DNA of 64,000 bases from Roseateles sp. SL47 (GCF_026625885.1 NZ_CP113068.1:1550001-1614000); one strand, 5' to 3'. Shown: positions 8,156-21,125, counted from the stretch's first letter. A program made the numbers and translations. Notes: generated by a model not told the origin, from the letters alone.

Positions 8156-10561
8156 TCAGAGCCCGGCCAGCACCGTATTGGCCACCGCATCCCCCAGGTC
8201 CGGCGGCTCCCAGCCGCGCAGCCATTGCGCGAACTGGTCGCCCGGCATCGGCCGGGCCAGGAAGTAGCCCTGGGCCTGATCGCAGCCCAGGGTCTCCAGC
8301 AGGGTCCAGGCCTTGCCCGTCTCCAGGCCTTCGGCCACCACCCGCAGGCCCAGGTTATGGGCCAGCTCAATGGTGGAGCGGACGATCTTGGCATCGTCCA
8401 GGTCCCGCTCCATGCCCATCACGAAGCTACGGTCGATCTTGAGTTCATCCACCGACAACTGCTTCAGGTAGGCCAGCGACGAATAGCCGGTGCCGAAGTC
8501 ATCAATGGACAGCTTGAAGCCGAGCGCATGCAACTGCTCCAGCGTCTGCAGCGCCCGCTGCGGGTCGTCCATGATGGCGCTTTCGGTGATCTCCAGGCAC
8601 AGCGCCGACGGCGGCACGCCGGCCGCCAGGTCGGCAATCTTGATGGGCAGGTCCTGGTCCATCAGGTCACGTGTCGACAGGTTGACGCTGATGGGGACGG
8701 CCAGCCCCTGGCGTTGCAGGTCCAGCCAGGCCTGTGCAGAGGCCCGCAGCATCCAGCTGGTGAGCTGGCGGATGAAGCCGGTCTGCTCCGCAAACGGAAT
8801 GAAGTCCATCGGTGGCACCAGACCCCGCACGGGGTGCTGCCAGCGCACCAGCGCTTCGGCCCCACCAATGCGTTGTGTGGCCAGATCCACCTTGGGCTGC
8901 AAATACAGCCGCAGCTCATTGCCGTCGATGGCCTGCCGCAATTCGCTGATCAGCGACAGCGATTCCTGGCTGGCCGCATCCATGCTGGGCGAATAAATCT
9001 GGAAGCCCGACTGGCTGCGCTTGGCCGCATGCATGGCCAGCTCGGCATGCCCCATCAGCTCGCTCATGTCGCGCCCATGCTGCGGATACAAGGCGATGCC
9101 CAGGCCGGCGGACAGGTCCACCGTCTGGTCGTCGATGGTCAGCGCACGTTCGAAATCCCGCTGGATCCGGTGGCAGACCGCCTCGGCCCGCTGCGCGCCG
9201 GCCCCTTCCACCAGCAGCACAAATTCATCGCCGCTCAGCCGGGCGATCAGCCGGGCATGGTCCTTCAGCAGCGCCTGCAGCCGCTCGGCCAGGGCCCGCA
9301 GCAGCCGGTCCCCAAAGGCTCGGCCCAGCACATCATTCACATGCTTGAAGCGGTCCAGGTTGAGCATGATCAGTGCAAAGCGGTCCTCGCTCTCCGTCAT
9401 GCGACGGCTGAGGGTCTGGCTGAATTGCTCCCGGTTGGGCAGGTCGGTGAGCGGGTCCCAGAAGGCCAGGCGGTGTACCTGCTCCTGGCGCTCGCGAATG
9501 CCGACCCGCATGGCCTCGAAGGCCTCGGCCAGATCGCCGATTTCATCACGCGAGGGCCGGGCGACCGGCTGCGCATAGTCGCCGCGGCCGAGGCGCTGCG
9601 CTTCATGCGCCAACCACTTCACCGGGCCGCTGATGCGTCGTGCCGTGAGCACCGCTCCCAGCGCAAAGACCGCCACGCCGGCCAGACTCAAGCCCAGCAG
9701 GGACCATTGCAGTTGCCGGTAGGGCGCACGGGCCTCATCCACCGACCGCAGCAGCAGGGAGGCCATGGTCTGGCTAGGGTCACCGCCGTGCTCCAGCCTT
9801 TGCAGACGCGCCTGGTATTGCTCGCCGCCCAATTGAAGGTGGAAGGTGATCGGGGCCTCCCCCAGACCGTCTGGCAGCGCCGCCAGCAGGGTGGGATGGA
9901 CCGATGCCTCCAGCACGCTGGACAGCAGCTGCCAACGGCCGCCGGTGCGTGCCAGCAGCACGCCCTGGATATGGGCAATGCGCTCCAGCTCGCGCAACTG
10001 CTCCTGGCGCAGCTCAAATCCCATGAACACCCAGCCGCCCAGGCCGGCTGCACGCATCGGCGCCACGACCACTTGATAGGCCTTGCCGTCCAGCAGCACC
10101 AGTTGGTTCTGGCTGTGGCCCCGGCCCTCCTGTGTGATGCCGGGCAGCATCGGGGCGACCTGTCGGGCCAGCGGGGCGGTGGCGGTGACAAAGCGGTAGC
10201 GGTCGTCGGCATAACCGATGAAGCTGGCCTCGCCGCGTTCGCTCAGATTGGTGAAGACATCCTTCAGCGTGGCCGTGAGCTCATCACCGCTCACCCCTTC
10301 GGCCAGGGCCCGGCGCAAGCCGAAATCCGACTGCAGCAGATCGGCCACCAGGCCACGCTGTTCAGCATCCTGCCGCAGCAGCTGGTCGAACACCCGTTCG
10401 CCGGAGGCCAGTTCTTCCCGCACCGAGGCACGGGCATTGCGATCAATGCCTTGATTGAGCAGCAACAGGCTGATGCATTGGACTCCCAGCAACAGCGCGA
10501 GGAACAGCGCAACGATGCGCCCTTCCAACCGCCGAAGGTTGAGGAAGTCCGGCCAGCGCAT
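8156..10561 (-). CDS. Membrane GGDEF-EAL c-di-GMP protein with HAMP
   Basis: This 801-residue protein has a membrane segment at about 15-36, a periplasmic sensor region to about 300, a second membrane segment, a HAMP linker, a GGDEF domain whose signature reads RLSGDEF (Ser in the first position, tolerated in active cyclases), and an EAL domain with GGAEALVRWQHP, ITESAIMDD, DDFGTGYSSLAYL and VAEGLE. The EAL residues look competent for c-di-GMP hydrolysis. Its start codon overlaps the stop of the upstream cupredoxin gene (TGATG), so it is translated together with a small secreted copper-type protein. Confidence 0.9.
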   Translation of the reverse strand: MRWPDFLNLRRLEGRIVALFLALLLGVQCISLLLLNQGIDRNARASVREELASGERVFDQLLRQDAEQRGLVADLLQSDFGLRRALAEGVSGDELTATLKDVFTNLSERGEASFIGYADDRYRFVTATAPLARQVAPMLPGITQEGRGHSQNQLVLLDGKAYQVVVAPMRAAGLGGWVFMGFELRQEQLRELERIAHIQGVLLARTGGRWQLLSSVLEASVHPTLLAALPDGLGEAPITFHLQLGGEQYQARLQRLEHGGDPSQTMASLLLRSVDEARAPYRQLQWSLLGLSLAGVAVFALGAVLTARRISGPVKWLAHEAQRLGRGDYAQPVARPSRDEIGDLAEAFEAMRVGIRERQEQVHRLAFWDPLTDLPNREQFSQTLSRRMTESEDRFALIMLNLDRFKHVNDVLGRAFGDRLLRALAERLQALLKDHARLIARLSGDEFVLLVEGAGAQRAEAVCHRIQRDFERALTIDDQTVDLSAGLGIALYPQHGRDMSELMGHAELAMHAAKRSQSGFQIYSPSMDAASQESLSLISELRQAIDGNELRLYLQPKVDLATQRIGGAEALVRWQHPVRGLVPPMDFIPFAEQTGFIRQLTSWMLRASAQAWLDLQRQGLAVPISVNLSTRDLMDQDLPIKIADLAAGVPPSALCLEITESAIMDDPQRALQTLEQLHALGFKLSIDDFGTGYSSLAYLKQLSVDELKIDRSFVMGMERDLDDAKIVRSTIELAHNLGLRVVAEGLETGKAWTLLETLGCDQAQGYFLARPMPGDQFAQWLRGWEPPDLGDAVANTVLAGL

Positions 10562-11175
10562 CAGTCACGCAGCTCCAGGGCCAGACCGCCGGGCGGGCCG
10601 GCAGGCACGACCAGCGACTGTTGACGCGGCGCATCATTGCCCAGCCGGGCGTGCCAGAGCGCCACCTGGTGTTGACCGGGCGGCAGGTCCAGCTTGGCTT
10701 GTCCTTGGGCGTCTGTGGTGGCGAAAAGCGGGGTGTCCACCACGATGATGCGGGCGGTCATCTTGTCGTGAATGTTGCATCCGAGCTGTGCAACGCCCGG
10801 CTTGTCGAAGACTACCGGCTCTGCGGGCGTACCGGCGTACAGCTTCAGTTCGAATCGACGGATTGGCGAGAACGAATACACATGGTGTCGAACCGTGTCG
10901 AAATTCGGGAAGCTGACCGCCGTGCCAGTCTGCACCACCAAGGTGCCGGGCTGGAATTGGCGGTCCCGCTGAGCCATCTGGGCGACGGTGCCGGGCGCCG
11001 CCTGGCTGGGTTGCCCCTTGAGCTCCACCGCCACCACGGCACCGGCCAGCGGGGCGCCGGCAGCGTCCTTGACCTGGAGTGTCCAGGGCGCCGCGGAGGC
11101 GGCAAGTGGGCTGAGAAGAGCGGTGGCTGCCGAAGCAGCAAGAAGAAGGGCTGCAGACGGGCGGCGGGAGCGCAT
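10561..11175 (-). CDS. Secreted cupredoxin-like (methylamine utilization/plastocyanin-type) protein
   Basis: The 204-residue protein has an N-terminal signal peptide ending around ASA-APW. The fold resembles small blue-copper proteins: a His in DTVRHHVYSFS and a Cys-His-Met cluster in LGCNIHDKMTA form a plausible type-1 copper site. The C-terminal part looks like a carboxypeptidase-regulatory-like beta-sandwich. The frame is open back to a TTG at 11208 that overlaps the holA stop, but the ATG at 11175 gives a normal signal peptide. It is coupled to the GGDEF-EAL gene, which suggests a periplasmic metal or redox input to c-di-GMP signalling (inference). Confidence 0.8.
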   Translation of the reverse strand: MRSRRPSAALLLAASAATALLSPLAASAAPWTLQVKDAAGAPLAGAVVAVELKGQPSQAAPGTVAQMAQRDRQFQPGTLVVQTGTAVSFPNFDTVRHHVYSFSPIRRFELKLYAGTPAEPVVFDKPGVAQLGCNIHDKMTARIIVVDTPLFATTDAQGQAKLDLPPGQHQVALWHARLGNDAPRQQSLVVPAGPPGGLALELRD

Positions 11176-11204
11176 CGGTGTGGGCCTGGTGGTCTCGTCA
11201 GGCG

Positions 11205-12281
11205 TCAACCATAGCGGGTTTTGGGGGCGGATGGGGGGGCGGGGCGGAGGGCCTGTTCCAGCATCAGGGCCAGCCGGCCCAGGGCGTCCCAGGGGTCGGC
11301 CGGCCAGTCCGGATGTTTCAGGCCCTTGACGATGCCGTCACACACCTGGGCGGCCACCAGCAGGCGCGACAGGGCGGCGCCGCCAAGTTGCGGGACCAGG
11401 CGCTCAAACAACCGTTCCTTCGGGCCCCAGACCCGGGCTTCCCGCAGGGCCATCGGCAAGGGCTTGCCGCTGGCCACGGCGTCATGCACCCGCTTGAGGG
11501 CGCGAATGTCCTCGGACATGGTCCAGTGGACCAGCACGGCGGCTTCGCCTTCGGCTTTCAGGCCTTCCAGCATGCGCAGCACCCGGGCGACCTTGCCGCT
11601 GAGCAGGGCCTCGCTCAGCTTGAAGACATCGAACCGGGCCACGTCCAGCACGGCCGCTTCGATCTGTTGCAGGCTCAGTTCCCCCGGGGGATGCAGCAGC
11701 GCCAGCTTCTGCAGTTCCTGATGCGCCGCCAGCAGATTGCCTTCCACCCGGTCAGCAAAGAACTCCAGCGCCTGCTGCCCGTCCGGGCCGGCCGAGACCG
11801 ACTGCCCTTGTTGCTGCAGGCGCCGCGCGATCCAGGCGGGCAGTTCGCGGCGTTCCACCGGGTCCACCCGCACGGTGACACCGGTGGTGTCCAGGGCGGT
11901 GAACCAGGCGCTGGAGAGCTGGGTCTTGTCCAGGCGGGGCAGGGTGACCAGCGTCAGCACATCCGGGGGCGCGCCTTCGCAATACCGTTGCAGCGCGTCC
12001 GAGCCTTCCTTGCCGGGCTTGCCGTTGGGAATGCGGATTTCGATCAGCTGCCGCTCGGCAAACAGGCTCATGGCCTGTGAGGCGGCAATCACCGGCCCCC
12101 AGTCGAAGTAGGCGCCGGTGACGATGAACACCTGGCGCTCGCCATAGCCCTGCCGGCGCGCTTCCGCGCGCAACAGGTCCGCCGCCTCCTGGGCGAGCAA
12201 GGGCTCGTCGCCATGGACGGTGTAGATCGGCTTCAGGCCTTTGGTCAGATGGCCCGGCAGTGCCTCCGCTTTGATCTGCAT
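11205..12281 (-). CDS. holA: DNA polymerase III delta subunit
   Basis: HolA is the clamp-loader subunit that opens the beta clamp. The 358-residue sequence has the usual N-terminal MQIKAEALPGHL...LKPIYTVHGDEPLLAQEAAD and the LIEIRIPNGKPG segment, with the family's three-domain length. It follows lptE with only three bases between the genes, as in many betaproteobacteria (leuS-lptE-holA). Confidence 0.95.
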   Translation of the reverse strand: MQIKAEALPGHLTKGLKPIYTVHGDEPLLAQEAADLLRAEARRQGYGERQVFIVTGAYFDWGPVIAASQAMSLFAERQLIEIRIPNGKPGKEGSDALQRYCEGAPPDVLTLVTLPRLDKTQLSSAWFTALDTTGVTVRVDPVERRELPAWIARRLQQQGQSVSAGPDGQQALEFFADRVEGNLLAAHQELQKLALLHPPGELSLQQIEAAVLDVARFDVFKLSEALLSGKVARVLRMLEGLKAEGEAAVLVHWTMSEDIRALKRVHDAVASGKPLPMALREARVWGPKERLFERLVPQLGGAALSRLLVAAQVCDGIVKGLKHPDWPADPWDALGRLALMLEQALRPAPPSAPKTRYG

Positions 12282-12284
12282 CGC

Positions 12285-12797
12285 TCAGGCGGGCAGGCGC
12301 ACGGCCGCCAGGCGGCGTAGCAACAGGCCCACCGCTTCCACCTGCATGGCCTTCTGCAGCGAGGCTTCCTCCTGCTCCTTGGCCAGGGCGGCGCTTTCGC
12401 TGTAGTTCATGTCGCGGGTCAGGCGCAGTTCGGTGCGGGCCAGCAGCACTTCGCCACCGGCCGTGCGCAGCGAATAGTCCAGTTGCAGGCGCAACTGCCA
12501 TTCGGTGATCTGACCGGCGGTGGTGGTGGCCACCGAGGTCTTGTCGCGCACTTCACGCTCCACTTCCAGGATCACATCCGCGCGGTTGGCGTCTTCCAGC
12601 AGCTTCAGCGTGCTGCGCTGCACCTGCCGGGTGAGTTCCTGGCTCAGCGGGGAATGGGGAATGAACCCCTTCAGCGCCAGCGTCTTGAAATGGTATTCGG
12701 GCTCCTTGCGGAGCTCGAAACCGCAACCGGACAGCAGCGCTGCGGTGCCGCCAGCGGCACCCACAGCACAGGCCTTGAGCAGATGACGGCGATTCAT
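12285..12797 (-). CDS. lptE: LPS-assembly lipoprotein LptE
   Basis: LptE is the outer-membrane lipoprotein that plugs and supports LptD during LPS insertion. The ATG at 12797 gives a 170-residue protein with a twin-Arg-containing signal sequence and a lipobox LLSGC (lipidated Cys25), followed by the LptE fold (GFELRKEPEY, FKTLALKGF). Upstream in-frame starts fall within leuS and are rejected. It lies four bases after the leuS stop. Confidence 0.92.
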   Translation of the reverse strand: MNRRHLLKACAVGAAGGTAALLSGCGFELRKEPEYHFKTLALKGFIPHSPLSQELTRQVQRSTLKLLEDANRADVILEVEREVRDKTSVATTTAGQITEWQLRLQLDYSLRTAGGEVLLARTELRLTRDMNYSESAALAKEQEEASLQKAMQVEAVGLLLRRLAAVRLPA

Positions 12798-12801
12798 GGG
12801 A

Positions 12802-15940
<3,139 letters not shown>

Positions 15941-15983
15941 GGGGGCGGTCCTGGTGAAGGCGGGGCGTCTGGCCGGACGCGCC

Positions 15984-16637
15984 TCAGGGCGCGGAGCGCA
16001 GCTCGCGCAGATCGTGGGCGAAACCTTCCAGTTCCGCTTCGCAGGCTGCGACCCACTTGCCAAAGAGGTTGTAGGCCAGCACGGCCGGAATGGCGACGGC
16101 CAGGCCGGCGGCGGTCATGATCAGCGCTTCGCCGACCGGGCCGGCCACTTTGTCCAGGCTGAAGTCGCCCGCGCCGGCCATGCTCTGCAGGGCGTGATAG
16201 ATGCCCCAGACGGTGCCGAACAGGCCGATGAAGGGGGCCGTGCTGCCCACCGTGGCCAACACCACCTGGCCGCGATTGAGCGCGGCCAGCACCAGATGCA
16301 GGGCGTCCCGCAGGCGGCGGGTGAGCTGGGCATGGGGGCGACCGGCGGCACCCAGGCTGCCCGGCGCGCTGTCGCTCAAGGCGGCATCGACCAGCGGCAC
16401 CATCAGCCCCTCACGGTCCAGATGCAGCAGTTGCTGGCGGCCGGCGGTGATGTCGGCCGCCGCCCAGAACAGCGGCAGGCCACGTTGCAGATCCCGACGG
16501 GCCCGGGTGAGCATCCAGGCGCGCCAGAGGATCAGGACCCAGCTGCTGATGGACATCACCAGCAGCAGCAGGGCCACCAGGCGGGCCACGCCATCCGCTG
16601 CCTGCCAGTGCAGCCCCAGGGCCGAAAGCGACTGCAT
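15984..16637 (-). CDS. exbB: ExbB/TolQ-family proton channel protein
   Basis: The 217-residue protein has three predicted membrane segments: near 17-38, and two in the C-terminal half, containing the conserved VGSTAPFIGLFGTVWGIYHA and EALIMTAAGLAVAIPAVLAY stretches. It forms the ExbB-ExbD energy-transducing complex in the inner membrane. The gene starts 14 bases after dapB and precedes exbD, so bamE-dapB-exbB-exbD are likely cotranscribed. Confidence 0.92.
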   Translation of the reverse strand: MQSLSALGLHWQAADGVARLVALLLLVMSISSWVLILWRAWMLTRARRDLQRGLPLFWAAADITAGRQQLLHLDREGLMVPLVDAALSDSAPGSLGAAGRPHAQLTRRLRDALHLVLAALNRGQVVLATVGSTAPFIGLFGTVWGIYHALQSMAGAGDFSLDKVAGPVGEALIMTAAGLAVAIPAVLAYNLFGKWVAACEAELEGFAHDLRELRSAP

Positions 16638-16651
16638 CGGGTCGGGTCGGG

Positions 16652-17473
16652 TCAGGCCAGGCCGAGCACGGCGTTCATGTCGAACAGGCCGGTGCGGTGG
16701 TGGGCCAGGAAACGCGCCGCGCGCAGGCTGCCCTGGGCGAAGGTGGCGCGGCTGGAAGCCTTGTGGCTGATCTCGATGCGTTCACCAATGCCGGCAAACA
16801 GCACGGTGTGGTCGCCGATGATGTCGCCGCCGCGCACGGTGGCAAAACCGATGGTGGACGGATCACGTTCGCCGGTCACGCCTTCGCGGCCATACACCGC
16901 GCAGGCCTTCAGGTCGCGGCCGAGCGCATCGGCGATCACTTCGCCCATCTTGAGCGCGGTGCCGCTGGGCGCGTCCACCTTGTGGCGATGGTGCGCCTCG
17001 ACGATCTCGATGTCATACCCTTCGGCCAGCGCCTTGGCGGCGCTTTCCAGCAGCTTCAGCACCAGGTTCACCCCCACGCTCATGTTGGGGGCCATGACGA
17101 TGGCGGCCCGCTCGGCGAGGGCCGCGATGTCGGCCTTTTGCGCGTCCGTGAAGCCGGTGGTGCCGATGACGGTGCGCACCCCGAGTTCGGCACACAGCGC
17201 CAGATGCGCCAGCGTGCCTTCCGGGCGGGTGAAGTCGATCAGGACATCGGAGCGGGACAGGCCTTCCCGGACGTCACTGGTGATGGCCACGCCGGTCTGG
17301 CGGCCCAGGAAAGCGCCGGCATCCTGGCCGAGGCTGGAACTGCCGTCCCGGTCGAGGGCGGCGGACAGCTGGCAATCGGGAGCGTTCAGCACCGTCTCGA
17401 TCAGCATGCGGCCCATGCGGCCGGACGCGCCGGTGATGGCAATGCGCAGCGGGGCGGCGGCTGGGCTGCTCAT
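16652..17473 (-). CDS. dapB: 4-hydroxy-tetrahydrodipicolinate reductase
   Basis: DapB reduces hydroxy-tetrahydrodipicolinate in lysine and diaminopimelate synthesis. The 273-residue sequence has the nucleotide-binding [15 protein letters not shown], the [13 protein letters not shown] segment, [24 protein letters not shown], and the catalytic [20 protein letters not shown]. It overlaps the end of bamE by ATGA. Confidence 0.96.
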   Translation of the reverse strand: MSSPAAAPLRIAITGASGRMGRMLIETVLNAPDCQLSAALDRDGSSSLGQDAGAFLGRQTGVAITSDVREGLSRSDVLIDFTRPEGTLAHLALCAELGVRTVIGTTGFTDAQKADIAALAERAAIVMAPNMSVGVNLVLKLLESAAKALAEGYDIEIVEAHHRHKVDAPSGTALKMGEVIADALGRDLKACAVYGREGVTGERDPSTIGFATVRGGDIIGDHTVLFAGIGERIEISHKASSRATFAQGSLRAARFLAHHRTGLFDMNAVLGLA

Positions 17474-18039
17474 CGACGAGCCTCCAGCGGCGGGTAGTCG
17501 CGCACCGGGCCGATCGGCTCCGGCGTCACGGCGGCCTGCTTGACCGGCGGCGGCAGCGCCTTGCGCTCTTCCTCGGTCATCTCGAGCTTCGGTGCCGCAC
17601 TCTTGACCTTGGTGGTGTCGATGGCGGCGATGAATTCCTTCTCGGAGGGAAGGTCTTCCGGCGCATCGATCTTGGCCAGCTGGTCACCGTCGAAGGTCAG
17701 CAGGATGCGGCGGTTCTGAGGCGCCGCGCCCTGGCGGCGGATGGTGAAGACGTAGTCCCAGCGGGCGTCGTGGAACACGTCCGTCAAGAGGGGCGAGCCG
17801 ATGGCATCACGCACCTGGGCGCGGGTCATGCCGGTTTTTACCAGCTGCATCTGCTCCTTGGTGACGACGTTGCCCTGGACGATCTCGACGCGGTAGGGCT
17901 GGACCAGGCCGAGCACCTTGTCTCCGCTCACGGAGAAGACGTCCATCTTCGGCATCTGCGAGCAAGCGCCCAGTGCCGCGAGGCTGGCCGCAGCGGCCGT
18001 GCATCGCGCGATCAAGGCGATTTGGGAATTCAATGACAT
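17470..18039 (-). CDS. bamE: Outer membrane protein assembly factor BamE
   Basis: The 189-residue lipoprotein of the BAM complex has the lipobox LGAC after a short signal peptide, then the SmpA/OmlA core with [33 protein letters not shown] and [10 protein letters not shown]. The Pro-rich C-terminal extension after about residue 130 is longer than in E. coli, as usual in betaproteobacteria. It is divergent from fur, 82 bases away, an arrangement conserved in the group. Confidence 0.94.
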   Translation of the reverse strand: MSLNSQIALIARCTAAAASLAALGACSQMPKMDVFSVSGDKVLGLVQPYRVEIVQGNVVTKEQMQLVKTGMTRAQVRDAIGSPLLTDVFHDARWDYVFTIRRQGAAPQNRRILLTFDGDQLAKIDAPEDLPSEKEFIAAIDTTKVKSAAPKLEMTEEERKALPPPVKQAAVTPEPIGPVRDYPPLEARR

Positions 18040-18066
18040 GGCAGGGCTTCGCAGAAGTGCTAGGGC

Positions 18067-18072
18067 TATGAT
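18067..18072 (+). promoter_or_regulatory. Candidate -10 element for fur
   Basis: TATGAT lies 50 bases before the fur start in the bamE-fur divergent region. No good -35 hexamer is seen at 16-18 bases upstream, and no clear Fur box. It is the best-looking -10 in the gap, so the call is weak. Confidence 0.3.
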
Positions 18073-18121
18073 GGCGGGAATTCTAGCGGGAGGCTTTCAC
18101 CGTTCCGCAGGCGCAAACCCC

Positions 18122-18553
18122 ATGAACAGGTCAGACGAAATCAAGAACAGCGGGCTCAAGGCCACGCTTCCCCGCATCAAGATCCTCGAGATCTTTCAGA
18201 AGGCGCAGCAGCGCCACATGACGGCGGAGGATGTTTACAAAGCTTTGCTCGATGAGCGGGCGGACATTGGCCTGGCCACGGTCTATCGCGTGCTCACCCA
18301 GTTTGAGCAGGCCGGGCTGCTGTCACGCAACCATTTCGAATCCGGCAAGTCGGTCTTCGAACTCAACGAGGGGCATCACCATGACCACCTCGTCTGCCTG
18401 ACTTGCGGCCGGGTGGAAGAGTTCTACGACCCACAGATTGAAGAACGTCAACGTGCCATTGCCGAAGAGCGGGGTTTTGCGCTGCAGGAGCACTCCCTGG
18501 CCTTGTACGCGTCTTGCGTGAAGACGGATTGCCCGCACAAGAACAACCGTTGA
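18122..18553 (+). CDS. fur: Ferric uptake regulator
   Basis: The 143-residue regulator has an N-terminal winged helix ([30 protein letters not shown]) and a C-terminal metal-binding domain with [19 protein letters not shown]. The second CxxC-like pair is spread out ([12 protein letters not shown]). It represses iron-uptake genes when bound to Fe2+. The ATG at 18122 begins [18 protein letters not shown], the usual Fur start. Confidence 0.95.
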   Translation: MNRSDEIKNSGLKATLPRIKILEIFQKAQQRHMTAEDVYKALLDERADIGLATVYRVLTQFEQAGLLSRNHFESGKSVFELNEGHHHDHLVCLTCGRVEEFYDPQIEERQRAIAEERGFALQEHSLALYASCVKTDCPHKNNR

Positions 18554-18567
18554 AGCGCGGGCGGGGC

Positions 18568-19536
18568 TCAGCCGGCGGCTGAATCGTTGAGGCCTTCTTC
18601 GATGGCGCGCTGGTGGCGCTCAACGAACTCGCGGTAGGTATCAATGCCGCGCAGTTGCAGGATGGTGTTGCGCACCGCCGCCTCGACCAGCACCGCCAGG
18701 TTACGGCCGGCATCCACGGCAATGACCACCTTGCGCACCGGCATGCCCAGCACGTCCTCATACAGCGGCTCGTAGGGCAGGCGCTCGAAATCGCGCTCCA
18801 TGGTTTCCTTGCGAACCAGATGCACGATCAGCTTCAGCCGCATCTTGCGGCGCACCGCCGTCTCCCCAAAGATCGCCTTGATGTCCAGCAAGCCGATGCC
18901 CCGCACTTCCAGCAGGTTCATCAGCAGCTCGGGGCAGCGGCCCTCGATGGCAGTCTGCGCGATGCGGAAGAAATCCACCGCGTCATCCGCCACCAGCCCA
19001 TGGCCGCGTGAGATCAGTTCCAGCCCCAGTTCGCTTTTGCCCAGGCCGGATTCGCCGGTGAGCAGGACACCCAGGCCCAGGATGTCCATGAAGACCCCAT
19101 GGCGCGTCGTGCGATTGGCGCAGACATGGGCCAGGTAGGCGCGCACCAGGTCAATGACGTGACCGGCTGATTCGGCGGTGGTGAACAGCGGGATCTCGGC
19201 CCGGTCGCACATGGCGATGAGGCGGTCCGGCGCGGTTTGTCCGTCCGCCACGATGATGACCGGCGGCTCCAGCGTCACGATGCGGGAGATGCGTCGGTCC
19301 AGCACATCGCCGGAAGCCTGGCTCAGATAGGCCACTTCCCGCGTGCCGACGATCTGGACGCGGTAGGGATGGATGTAGTTGAGGTAGCCGACCAGATCGG
19401 CGGCGGACTGGGCATCCAGCAGCGCGGCTTCATCAAAGCGGCGTTCCGGATGCGCGTGCCCGGCGATCCATTCCCAGCGGAGGGCTTCGCGGTGCTCTTC
19501 AAAGAGCCGGTCCGCGCTGATGGAGGTGGGTTTCAC
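18568..19536 (-). CDS. hprK: HPr kinase/phosphorylase
   Basis: HprK phosphorylates and dephosphorylates HPr on serine. The 322-residue protein has an N-terminal HprK domain and a C-terminal kinase domain with the P-loop GESGLGKS (161-168), the His146-containing [10 protein letters not shown], and the signature [15 protein letters not shown]. The frame starts at a GTG (19536), 13 bases after ptsN. In this phylum it works with EIIA-Ntr in the nitrogen PTS; the usual rapZ neighbour is not present downstream, where convergent fur follows. Confidence 0.94.
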   Translation of the reverse strand: MKPTSISADRLFEEHREALRWEWIAGHAHPERRFDEAALLDAQSAADLVGYLNYIHPYRVQIVGTREVAYLSQASGDVLDRRISRIVTLEPPVIIVADGQTAPDRLIAMCDRAEIPLFTTAESAGHVIDLVRAYLAHVCANRTTRHGVFMDILGLGVLLTGESGLGKSELGLELISRGHGLVADDAVDFFRIAQTAIEGRCPELLMNLLEVRGIGLLDIKAIFGETAVRRKMRLKLIVHLVRKETMERDFERLPYEPLYEDVLGMPVRKVVIAVDAGRNLAVLVEAAVRNTILQLRGIDTYREFVERHQRAIEEGLNDSAAG

Positions 19537-19549
19537 GAAACCGAGGCGC

Positions 19550-20020
19550 TCAGGCCACCGACTTCAGCGGTTCCCAGTCGGCGATGAGCCGATGGACGAC
19601 GCTGGCATCGGTTTCGGTCTTGAGCCGTTCACGCAGTTCACGGTCCGAGAGCATCTCCGCAATTTCGGAGAGGATTTCCAGGTGGCGCTGGGTGGCCGCC
19701 TCCGGCACCAACAGAAAGATGAGCAGATTGACCGGTTCGTCGTCCGGGGCGTCGAAGCCGATGGGCTGCTGCACACGCAGCACCGCCGCCAGCGGATTCT
19801 TCAGGCCCTTGATCCGGCCGTGGGGGATGGCCACGCCATGACCCAGACCGGTGGAGCCCAGCCGTTCACGGGCGAACAGATTGTCCGTGACCGCAGCCCT
19901 GGCGATGGCATGGTTATTCTCGAAGAGCAGCCCGGCTTGTTCGAACACGCGCTTCTTGCTGGATGCGTCCACATCGACCAGCACATTGCTGGCGGGAAGG
20001 ATGGCGGCGAGACGGTTCAT
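19550..20020 (-). CDS. ptsN: PTS IIA-like nitrogen regulatory protein (EIIA-Ntr)
   Basis: The 156-residue phosphocarrier of the PtsP-NPr-PtsN chain carries the phosphorylated His67 in [11 protein letters not shown] and a family-like [13 protein letters not shown] core. It modulates potassium and nitrogen-linked functions. The ATG at 20020 gives the full domain. It precedes hprK closely and lies downstream of hpf. Confidence 0.93.
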   Translation of the reverse strand: MNRLAAILPASNVLVDVDASSKKRVFEQAGLLFENNHAIARAAVTDNLFARERLGSTGLGHGVAIPHGRIKGLKNPLAAVLRVQQPIGFDAPDDEPVNLLIFLLVPEAATQRHLEILSEIAEMLSDRELRERLKTETDASVVHRLIADWEPLKSVA

Positions 20021-20055
20021 CGGGCAAATGCGCCAGTAGGTCAGAGACGACCGGG

Positions 20056-20061
20056 ATTATA
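20056..20061 (-). promoter_or_regulatory. Candidate -10 element for ptsN-hprK
   Basis: On the minus strand this reads TATAAT, a consensus -10, 36 bases before the ptsN start. No good -35 is found at normal spacing. Together with the hairpin at 20164-20183 it suggests that ptsN-hprK can be transcribed separately from hpf. Confidence 0.3.
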
Positions 20062-20163
20062 AGAACCCCGATGGGATCAGGGGGTAGGGCAATGCGACGC
20101 CTCGTTGAAAACAACGGTATTGGTGTTGCATCGCAACATTATGCGGCGAACTCGGAAAAGCAA

Positions 20164-20183
20164 AGGCGGCCATCGGGCCGCCT
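20164..20183 (-). terminator. Candidate terminator after hpf
   Basis: A perfect 8-bp stem (20164-20171 with 20176-20183, loop ATCG) is followed on the minus strand by a T-rich run TTTGCTTTTCC. It sits 78 bases after the hpf stop and before ptsN, so it could terminate or attenuate hpf transcription. Confidence 0.5.
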
Positions 20184-20261
20184 CCCTTGGCTGCGTTAAG
20201 GGAAAACCCTGGGGCAGCCATCGCGCTGACCGAAGTCAGCCGCCGAAATCAGTGATTGAGA

Positions 20262-20609
20262 TCAGCCACCTTGTGCCGGAATGTCCATGCGCTTGGCAGA
20301 GGCATGGTGATGATCCTGCACGCGGTCCTTGTGGCGGCACACCTGCCGATCCAGCTTGTCCATCAATTCGTCAATGGCCGCATAGAGGTCTTCGCTGGAG
20401 TTTTCCACGAAGATTTCGCGGCCCTTCACGTGCAGCGTCACTTCGGCACGCTGCCTGCGGTCCTTCTCCTTTTGCTTTTCCACGGTGAGCAGGACGTTGA
20501 CGTCCACGACCTGGTCAAAGTGTCGCAGTACCCGGCTGAGCTTGGTCAGCACGTACTCGCGCAACGCGGGGGTGACTTCGAGATGGTGGCCGCTGATGGT
20601 CAGGTTCAT
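20262..20609 (-). CDS. hpf: Ribosome hibernation promoting factor, HPF/RaiA family
   Basis: The 115-residue protein binds the ribosome A and P sites in stationary phase. It starts [20 protein letters not shown] and keeps the basic beta-alpha core ([30 protein letters not shown]). The ATG at 20609 is preceded by an excellent AAAGGAGG Shine-Dalgarno at 20613-20620. Upstream of it there is a 14-base palindrome (20642-20655). The usual upstream neighbour rpoN is absent; instead there is about 0.9 kb without a recognised gene. Confidence 0.93.
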   Translation of the reverse strand: MNLTISGHHLEVTPALREYVLTKLSRVLRHFDQVVDVNVLLTVEKQKEKDRRQRAEVTLHVKGREIFVENSSEDLYAAIDELMDKLDRQVCRHKDRVQDHHHASAKRMDIPAQGG

Positions 20610-21125
20610 AAAGCCTCCTTTCACAGGGCTGGTCGGAAACTGCGCCCTTGGGCGCCGTGAGAAATCGGGAACGCTGAAGATGGATGGAATCGCTGGGTCT
20701 TGATGAGGGGGTCAGGGGTGGAGAAATCGGTAGGCCCGATGGGGGCGATCTTGGCGGTCTATCAAAAGTAGCGGATTTGAAGCGGCGGAACCAAAACCAG
20801 CCGGCGCCAGTGTGCAAAACGACTCAGAAAAAACACTGGAGCGATTCGGATGTGGAAGGCCTGCGGTAGCTGCAGTCCGGGAGCGGGCATCCGGGCGGGC
20901 CGCACAAGGCGGCGCCGCAGGGGCGCGCGGCTGAAGGAGTGGCGTTGGAGGGCTTGGGAATGTGTCTGCGGTAAGACTCTTCGTGTGGCCTGGACGAGCC
21001 CAGTCTGCGCGCGTTCGATGGCGAAGACAAGTGATCAAAAGCAAGGTTTGGGGGTGAATCTTTCCGCCTTGCGCATCGGCAGGGACCGTGCTGGAATGCT
21101 GGGTGTTGTCGCTGCCGCCGCAGCC

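Noticed and set aside
8225..10624. Plus-strand open frame of about 800 codons opposite the GGDEF-EAL gene
   Set aside because: Same reason: His/Gln-rich antisense shadow of a well-supported gene.
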